Source: an uncultured Campylobacter sp.
GTDB lineage: Bacteria > Actinomycetota > Actinomycetes > Mycobacteriales > Mycobacteriaceae
Direction of reading: 5' to 3'
Assembly (NCBI GenBank): GCA_943913625.1
Contig: CALTYW010000078.1
Coordinates: 1 to 10,605, forward strand
Length of the DNA stretch: 10,605 bases
This document shows positions 6,117-10,605 of the stretch, one piece after another; within the stretch, counting starts at the first letter, position 1, and each line of letters opens with the position of its first letter. Made by a program: the position numbers and the translations under genes. Under the pieces are notes generated by a model. The model did not search any database and was not told the origin of the DNA. It saw only the letters and a list, made by a program, of their open reading frames with translations.

Positions 6117-6122
6117 GCAACC

Positions 6123-6914
6123 ATGGCGACCCACCAGGAGTACCTTGCGGCGGCGGAGCACGCCGTCGATGCCGCGCGCGGAGTGTTCATGAAGCACCTC
6201 GGCGCGGCTCCGGCCCTGTACAAGGGGCCGGGCGATTTCGCCACCGAGGCCGACCTAGCGGTCGAGCGCATTCTGCGCGAGGAGCTCACGGGTGCCACCG
6301 GTATTGAGGTCTACGGGGAGGAGCGCGGCGGCGAGTTCCACCCGGAGGCGTGCTGGGTGGTGGACCCGATCGATGGAACGTCCAACTATTCCTCGGGTAA
6401 CCCGAACTGCGCGATCCTGGTTTCGCTCGTGCTTGACGGCCAGCCCGTTGTCGCGGTCACCGACGCGCCACTTTTAGGAATGCGTTTGACCGCTGTCGAG
6501 GGTGGTCCCGTGCTCCTTGGCGGCGAGACCTTGCCGCCTGTTGGGCAGGAGACCGCCGCCGCCGAGCAGGTCGGCATCGGCTCCATTGCCTCCGATGACC
6601 GGCAGCGCTTCCCGAAAGATTTGCGTCTCGCGTTGGCCGGCACACTCGCGGAGACGAACTTGCGCCCGCGCATCAGCGGATCGGTCGGCGTTGATCTCGC
6701 GTTTGTTGCGCAGGGGATTTACCAGGCAGCGGTGAGTTTCTCGCCGTACATCTGGGATAACGCGGCTGGCGTGCTGCTCGCCCGCTGCGCCGGTGCGCGT
6801 GCGACTGCGGCCGACGGCACGGAATGGGAGCCGGGGAAGGCTGGGGCAATCGTCGGCACGCAAAATGCTCACGAACGCGTGCTGCGCGCGATGCAGGGGG
6901 TGGCGAATGGATAA
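6123..6914 (+). CDS. impA: Inositol-monophosphatase-family phosphatase (ImpA/HisN type)
   Basis: A 263-residue Mg-dependent phosphatase of the inositol monophosphatase family, which hydrolyses inositol phosphates or related sugar or histidinol phosphates in the cytoplasm. All metal-site motifs are present: the Lys34 region with DFATEAD (38-44), GEE (65-67), the signature WVVDPIDGTSNY (78-89) with Asp81, Asp84 and Thr86, and WDNAAG (211-216) with Asp212. Length is typical. Unlike its HisH-like neighbour it looks fully active. It starts 6 bases after the HisH-like stop without a strong Shine-Dalgarno sequence, so translation may be coupled. In C. glutamicum hisA lies between the two and hisF/hisI follow; here all three are absent. 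The substrate could be inositol-1-phosphate (for mycothiol or phosphatidylinositol) or histidinol phosphate; the former fits better in a cell without the pathway. The gene symbol rests on synteny. Confidence 0.85.
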   Translation: MATHQEYLAAAEHAVDAARGVFMKHLGAAPALYKGPGDFATEADLAVERILREELTGATGIEVYGEERGGEFHPEACWVVDPIDGTSNYSSGNPNCAILVSLVLDGQPVVAVTDAPLLGMRLTAVEGGPVLLGGETLPPVGQETAAAEQVGIGSIASDDRQRFPKDLRLALAGTLAETNLRPRISGSVGVDLAFVAQGIYQAAVSFSPYIWDNAAGVLLARCAGARATAADGTEWEPGKAGAIVGTQNAHERVLRAMQGVANG

Positions 6915-7578
6915 GGGCGTGAGCCGCATCGGCGCGCTGTGTGTCGGTCTTTCAGGTGCGCTGATCTGGGCGTTTTCCCGCATGGTGTGGATCAATGCCG
7001 AGTACACGGATGACATTTCCGGCGACGGGAGCGCTGCCGTGCGCGGCTCGGAGTGGTCGGCGGAAACGACGGCGGTTGCGATCCTGCTGCTCGCGGGGAT
7101 GGTCGCGGGCTTTGCTTTGCGACGCACTGGTCGCCGCATCGTCGGCGCCGTATGCGCCGTAGCGTCTGCGCTCGCCCTGCTGGCTCCCGTTCGGTTGTTG
7201 GCGGGCGGGGCGGACAACGAGCGCATCCACACGATCCTCACCGCCGGATCCGACGCGTCGCAGTCCGCCGGTTCCAACGCCGCACTGGCGCAGTGGGCTG
7301 AGATCACCTCTACGACAGTGGCTGCGACCGGCCCGGTACTCACGTTGCTCGCGTGCCTGATTGGCGTTGTGGGCGGCGTGCTGCTGGCTGCACGCCCCGG
7401 CACGGATGCGCCGCGCCAAAACAAGTACGAAAAAGAGGCTGTACGCAGGGAAAAGGTGCGCACAGACTTGGAGGAAGACCCCGAATCAGGCAGGGTGTTG
7501 TGGGACGCGATTAGCGCCGACATCGACCCGACCGATCCTGCCCAGCGCCCCCGTGGTGGCGGGGATTTCAAGTCCTAG
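6907..7578 (+). CDS. Tryptophan-associated transmembrane protein (TIGR02234/PF09534-like)
   Basis: A 223-residue membrane protein starting at the ATG at 6907, which overlaps the impA stop by 8 bases and has a GGGGGTGG stretch upstream. Four hydrophobic segments are seen: LCVGLSGALIWAFSRMVW; TAVAILLLAGMVAGFAL; RIVGAVCAVASALALLAPVRLL; and TVAATGPVLTLLACLIGVVGGVLL. A charged cytoplasmic tail follows, containing RVLWDAISADIDPT. The conserved W-x-x-G-type loop after helix 1 and the LWDAxxxxxDPT tail are characteristic of the actinobacterial family found beside trp genes. Its biochemical role is not known. Here it directly precedes the TrpC-like gene, as expected for the family. In C. glutamicum hisF and hisI lie between impA and this region, so the tight overlap marks the site of their loss. 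Confidence 0.88.
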   Translation: MDKGVSRIGALCVGLSGALIWAFSRMVWINAEYTDDISGDGSAAVRGSEWSAETTAVAILLLAGMVAGFALRRTGRRIVGAVCAVASALALLAPVRLLAGGADNERIHTILTAGSDASQSAGSNAALAQWAEITSTTVAATGPVLTLLACLIGVVGGVLLAARPGTDAPRQNKYEKEAVRREKVRTDLEEDPESGRVLWDAISADIDPTDPAQRPRGGGDFKS

Positions 7579-7582
7579 TTAC

Positions 7583-7633
7583 CTACCCGGTAGCGTTAGG
7601 CCCGACACCAGGCCCAACACCAGGGAGGTAGGC
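7583..7633 (+). repeat. Tandem 12-bp repeat and small palindrome before the trpC-like gene
   Basis: The 55-base gap between the membrane protein and the trpC-like gene holds CTACC-C-GGTAG (7583-7593), a short palindrome, and a tandem duplication: GGCCCGACACCA (7599-7610) followed at once by GGCCCAACACCA (7611-7622), 11 of 12 bases identical. The ribosome binding site follows directly. These could be an operator, or a simple slippage duplication. Confidence 0.55.
7623..7628 (+). promoter_or_regulatory. Ribosome binding site of the trpC-like gene
   Basis: GGGAGG lies 5 bases upstream of the ATG at 7634 and fixes that start. In-frame codons further upstream, within the end of the preceding gene, have no such site. 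Confidence 0.75.
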
Positions 7634-8452
7634 ATGGCGGCACCGGGCGCAGTCGACAGCGTGGTCGCTGCCGTGCTCGAAGACGTCGCCGCGCGCGAAG
7701 CGCAGATATCTTTCCAAGACATCAAAGCCCGCTCTAGGGACATGGCGCCGACCCGGAACACCCGGGCGGCGCTTTTGCGCAACGGGTGCAGCGTGATCGT
7801 GGAAATCAAACGCAACTCACCCGTGTTCGGCCCCACCGCCGAGGAGCAGACCCCGGTGGAAGAACTTGCCCGCGCGATCGAGGAAGGGGGAGCGCACCTC
7901 ATCGCCTGCCAGACGGAGCGGCTGCGTTTCGATGGCTCACTGACCGACATGGCCAACGCCCGCGCCGCCGTGGACCTGCCCATGCTGTGCCGCGACGTGA
8001 TCGTGGACCCGTACCAAATCCATGAGGCCCGTTGCTACGGCGCAGACGCGCTTCCGCTGATGGTGGGGATCTTGGAGCAGGCCCGTTTTGAAGCGCTGGT
8101 GGATCGCGCGGAATCCCTCGGCATGACTGCCGTGGCGGAGGTGCGCACCCCTGAGGAGGCGGACCGGGCGCTCGCCGCCGGTGTGGGCGTGGTGGCTGTG
8201 AACCACTGGACCTTTGACACCAACGCGCTTAACCCGAGCGCGTTCGCGGAGATCGCCCCGGGGCTTCCCACCGAGGTGATCAAGATTTCGCTGGGTGGTG
8301 TGACCACGCCGCGCGACCTCATCGACGCCGCCGCGTGCGGCGCGGACGCGGTGCTCGCCGCCGAGGCCGTCATGGCTGCCGGCGATGTGCTCGCCGCAAC
8401 GCGCGCGTTGGCCACGGCCGGGCAGCACCCGGCGTGCCCGTCGCGGCGCTAA
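7634..8452 (+). CDS. TrpC-related protein with altered active site (probably not a working indole-3-glycerol-phosphate synthase)
   Basis: A 272-residue protein with the full TrpC barrel and length, closely following the mycobacterial TrpC pattern (N-terminal VLEDVAAREAQISFQDIKA; RFDGSLTDM; DPYQIHEARCYGADA; ESLGMTAVAEV; APGLPTEVI; C-terminal AGQHPACPS). Using Sulfolobus IGPS numbering, Glu51 (Glu57), Lys53 (Lys59), Glu159 (Glu169) and Asn180 (Asn190) are kept. The general acid Lys110 is Arg120 (CRDV for RKDF), Arg182 is Trp192 (VNHWTF for INNRDL), Glu210 is Leu220 and Ser211 is Gly221 (SLGG for AESG), and SPS is SPV. Normal catalysis is therefore unlikely. A separate trp-operon trpC or trpCF is usual in corynebacteria, so this may be a diverged paralogue with another role, or a regulator. 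It lies after the Trp-associated membrane protein and 19 bases before lgt. Confidence 0.85.
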   Translation: MAAPGAVDSVVAAVLEDVAAREAQISFQDIKARSRDMAPTRNTRAALLRNGCSVIVEIKRNSPVFGPTAEEQTPVEELARAIEEGGAHLIACQTERLRFDGSLTDMANARAAVDLPMLCRDVIVDPYQIHEARCYGADALPLMVGILEQARFEALVDRAESLGMTAVAEVRTPEEADRALAAGVGVVAVNHWTFDTNALNPSAFAEIAPGLPTEVIKISLGGVTTPRDLIDAAACGADAVLAAEAVMAAGDVLAATRALATAGQHPACPSRR

Positions 8453-8471
8453 GCGTGGCACACTGATCGGC

Positions 8472-9449
8472 GTGCAAGAGACGATCCTGGCCAACATCCC
8501 CTCCCCGCCGCAGGGCGTGTGGTATCTCGGTCCGATTCCTTTGCGGGCCTACGCGCTGTGCATCATCACCGGCATCATCGTGGCGATGTCGATTTCACTG
8601 CGGCGCTACGAAGCCCGCGGCGGCAACCCGGACACGATCTGGGACGCCGCGATCGTGGCCATTCCCGCCGGCATCGTCGGCGGCCGCGCATACCACGTGA
8701 TCACGGACTGGGATAAGTACTTCGGTCCCGGCAAAGACCCGTGGCAGGCCTTCAACATCACCGCGGGCGGCCTGGGCATCATGGGTGCGGTGTTCTTAGG
8801 CACGCTAGCGGTGTGGGCGCTGATGCGCCACAAGAACATCCCGATCGCCCCGCTTGCCGACGCCATCGGCCCCACCATCATCCTGGCCCAGGCCATCGGC
8901 CGCTTCGGCAACTACTTCAACCAGGAACTCTACGGCCGCGAAACTGATGTGCCCTGGGCGCTCGACATTTACTACCGCGTTAACGAGCAGGGCCAGTACG
9001 CGCCGTTGACGGGCCGCTCCACCGGCGAGGTGATCGCCAGTGTCCACCCGACGTTCCTCTACGAGGCCATCTGGAACGTCGCTATCTTCTTCCTCATTAT
9101 CTGGGCCGATAAGAAGTTCCGCCTCGGACACGGCCGGGTGTTCTGGCTCTACGTCGCGGGCTACACGCTGGGCCGCTTCTTCATCGAGTTCATGCGCGCT
9201 GACGCCGCAAACACCATCCTGGGGCTACGTGTGAACACCTGGATGTCCGCACTCATCTTCCTGATTGCCGTGGTCGTGTTCCTGCTGCTGCCCAAGGGCC
9301 GCGAAACGCCGGAGGAAGTGGATCCGGAATACCAGCGATCCAAAGCCTCGGCCGAGGGCGAGGATTCGTCTCCGGCGAGTACCGCTGATGGCGAGTACGG
9401 TGGTTCCGTGAACAGCACGACTCACTCGAAGGTTGGGAAACGTGGATAG
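8472..9449 (+). CDS. lgt: Prolipoprotein diacylglyceryl transferase Lgt
   Basis: A 325-residue multi-helix membrane enzyme that transfers diacylglycerol from phosphatidylglycerol to the lipobox cysteine of prolipoproteins, the first step of lipoprotein maturation. Family features are present: WYLGPIPLRAYAL near the N-terminus, GGRAYHVITDW, GGLGIMGAV, the signature GRFGNYFNQELYGRETD, HPTFLYEAIWN and GRFFIEFMRAD with the conserved Arg and Glu. The charged C-terminal tail (~280-325) is rich in Glu, Ser and Thr and probably cytoplasmic and disordered. The GTG at 8472 was chosen because the family N-terminus begins a few residues before the first helix and earlier in-frame codons lie in trpC. No Shine-Dalgarno sequence precedes it; a weak extended -10-like TGGCACACT ends 7 bases upstream. 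Its stop overlaps the pyk start by 8 bases. Confidence 0.95.
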   Translation: MQETILANIPSPPQGVWYLGPIPLRAYALCIITGIIVAMSISLRRYEARGGNPDTIWDAAIVAIPAGIVGGRAYHVITDWDKYFGPGKDPWQAFNITAGGLGIMGAVFLGTLAVWALMRHKNIPIAPLADAIGPTIILAQAIGRFGNYFNQELYGRETDVPWALDIYYRVNEQGQYAPLTGRSTGEVIASVHPTFLYEAIWNVAIFFLIIWADKKFRLGHGRVFWLYVAGYTLGRFFIEFMRADAANTILGLRVNTWMSALIFLIAVVVFLLLPKGRETPEEVDPEYQRSKASAEGEDSSPASTADGEYGGSVNSTTHSKVGKRG

Positions 9450-10605
9450 AAGAACCAAGATCGTTTGTACGCTCGGCCCCGCCGTGGCCAACAAGGATGC
9501 GATCGTCGGGCTCGTGCGCGACGGCATGGATGTCGCCCGCATGAACTTCTCGCACGGCGACCACCCGGACCACGAACAGAACTACCGCTGGGTCCGGGAA
9601 GCCACCGATGAGACCGGCCATGCCGTCGGCATCTTGGCCGACCTCCAGGGCCCGAAGATCCGCCTCGGTCGCTTCGAAGGCGACGGCAAGACCTACTGGG
9701 AAACCGGTGAGACGGTCCGTATCACCGTGGACGACGTGGAGGGCACGCACGACCGCGTCTCCACCACCTACAAGCAGCTCGCGAACGACGCGAAGCCGGG
9801 GGACCGCCTGCTTGTCGACGACGGCAAGGTCGGCCTCGTGTGCATCGAGGTTGACGGCAACGACGTCGTCTGCAAGGTCACCGAGGGCGGCCCGGTGTCC
9901 AACAACAAGGGTGTCTCCCTGCCAGGCATGGACATTTCCGTCCCGGCGCTTTCGGAAAAGGACATCGAGGACCTGCGTTTCGCACTTCGCCTCGGCGTGG
10001 ACGCGATTGCCCTGTCCTTCGTCCGCTCCCCGTCGGACGTGGACCTTGTGCACGAGGTCATGGACGAGGTGGGCCGCCGCGTCCCGGTGATTGCGAAGCT
10101 GGAGAAGCCGGAGGCTGTCGATGCGCTCGAATCCATCATCCTCGCGTTCGACGCCGTCATGGTCGCCCGCGGCGACTTGGGCGTGGAAATTCCGCTCGAG
10201 CAAGTGCCGCTGGTGCAAAAGCGCGTAATCCAGATTGCTCGGGAAAACGCGAAGCCGGTAATCGTCGCAACGCAAATGCTCGATTCCATGATCGAGAACT
10301 CCCGCCCGACGCGCGCGGAAGCCTCGGATGTGGCGAACGCGGTGCTTGACGGTGCCGACGCGGTGATGCTGTCCGGTGAGACGTCGGTCGGTGTGGACCC
10401 GCACAACGTGGTGCGCACCATGAGCCGCATCGTGCGTTCCGCGGAGACGATGGGCAACGTGCCGCCGCTGAACCACATTCCGCGCACGAAGCGTGGCGTG
10501 ATTTCCTACTCGGCGAACGACATCGCCGACCGCCTGAACGCACGCGCGATCGTCACCTTCACCACCTCCGGCGACACCGCCCGCCGCGTGGCGCGCCTGC
10601 ACCCG
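9442..10605 (+). CDS. pyk: Pyruvate kinase, N-terminal 388 residues (runs off the right edge)
   Basis: Pyruvate kinase converts phosphoenolpyruvate and ADP to pyruvate and ATP in the last step of glycolysis. The visible part covers the split A domain, the B domain (~70-170) and the start of the C domain. Motifs: RRTKIVCTLGPA, DVARMNFSHGDH, ADLQGPKIRLG, ALSFVRSPSDV, PVIAKLEKPEAV with the catalytic Lys, VMVARGDLGVEIP with metal-binding Glu/Asp, and TQMLDSMIENSRPTRAE then MLSGETSVG. It is very like the C. glutamicum enzyme as remembered (VDRRTKIVCTLGPAV). The GTG at 9442 (GTGGATAG) overlaps the lgt stop by 8 bases, implying coupling; a TTG at 9433 would give an MGNVDRR start and cannot be excluded. 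The allosteric C domain is beyond the window. Confidence 0.97.
   Translation, partial: MDRRTKIVCTLGPAVANKDAIVGLVRDGMDVARMNFSHGDHPDHEQNYRWVREATDETGHAVGILADLQGPKIRLGRFEGDGKTYWETGETVRITVDDVEGTHDRVSTTYKQLANDAKPGDRLLVDDGKVGLVCIEVDGNDVVCKVTEGGPVSNNKGVSLPGMDISVPALSEKDIEDLRFALRLGVDAIALSFVRSPSDVDLVHEVMDEVGRRVPVIAKLEKPEAVDALESIILAFDAVMVARGDLGVEIPLEQVPLVQKRVIQIARENAKPVIVATQMLDSMIENSRPTRAEASDVANAVLDGADAVMLSGETSVGVDPHNVVRTMSRIVRSAETMGNVPPLNHIPRTKRGVISYSANDIADRLNARAIVTFTTSGDTARRVARLHP

Noticed and set aside
6123..6914. Whether ImpA is also a degenerate enzyme like its neighbour
   Set aside because: All metal-binding and catalytic motifs of the family (GEE, DPIDGT, WDxAAG) are present, so it looks active.
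9253..10602. Long minus-strand open frame (449 codons) opposite lgt and pyk
   Set aside because: It is antisense to pyruvate kinase, whose protein is strongly conserved. Its translation is His/Arg/Val/Asp-rich with no domain, a typical mirror of high-GC codon use.

Overview
The window is a high-GC actinobacterial chromosome segment, almost certainly from a Corynebacterium. The pyruvate kinase and HisH-like proteins read like their C. glutamicum relatives, and the gene order (glgX, small regulators and membrane proteins, a MFS permease, hisH/impA, a tryptophan-associated membrane protein, trpC-like, lgt, pyk) is the corynebacterial his/lgt/pyk neighbourhood. It is densely coding with no gap above about 110 bases. 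No RNA gene, insertion sequence or CRISPR array was seen.

Layout. Positions 1-1442 (minus): a TetR-type regulator followed by the 5' part of glgX (glycogen debranching), which runs off the left edge. Positions 1554-2823 (plus): a lipoprotein and a small membrane protein of unknown role. The latter meets, tail to tail with a 4-base overlap, a minus-strand gene with two YbjN-like domains (2820-3878). Positions 3971-6914 (plus): a one- or two-helix membrane protein, a 12-helix MFS permease, a HisH-related protein and an inositol-monophosphatase-family enzyme. Positions 6907-10605 (plus): a tryptophan-associated membrane protein, a TrpC-related protein, lgt and most of pyk.

The main observation is about what is absent or changed. 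In C. glutamicum, from memory, the same scaffold reads hisDCB-orf1-orf2-hisH-hisA-impA-hisF-hisI. Here the passenger genes (orf1, orf2, impA) remain, but hisD, hisC, hisB, hisA, hisF and hisI are gone from their expected positions. The one remaining his gene, hisH, is an intact reading frame whose glutaminase cysteine is glycine and whose other HisH motifs are lost. A little downstream the trpC-like gene is also intact but has lost its catalytic lysine, the Glu-Ser pair and the substrate-binding Arg. The locus therefore appears to be a stripped histidine cluster with two preserved pseudoenzymes, in a cell that may need external histidine.

Regulation. Several genes (glgX, tetR, the lipoprotein, hisH-like) have a TAnnnT -10 element ending 7-8 bases before the start codon and no Shine-Dalgarno sequence, which suggests leaderless transcripts. 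Others (YbjN, orf1, trpC-like) have good ribosome binding sites. Two junctions (impA/membrane protein and lgt/pyk) share an identical 8-base stop-start overlap. All functional calls come from reading motifs in the sequence; no database search was possible.
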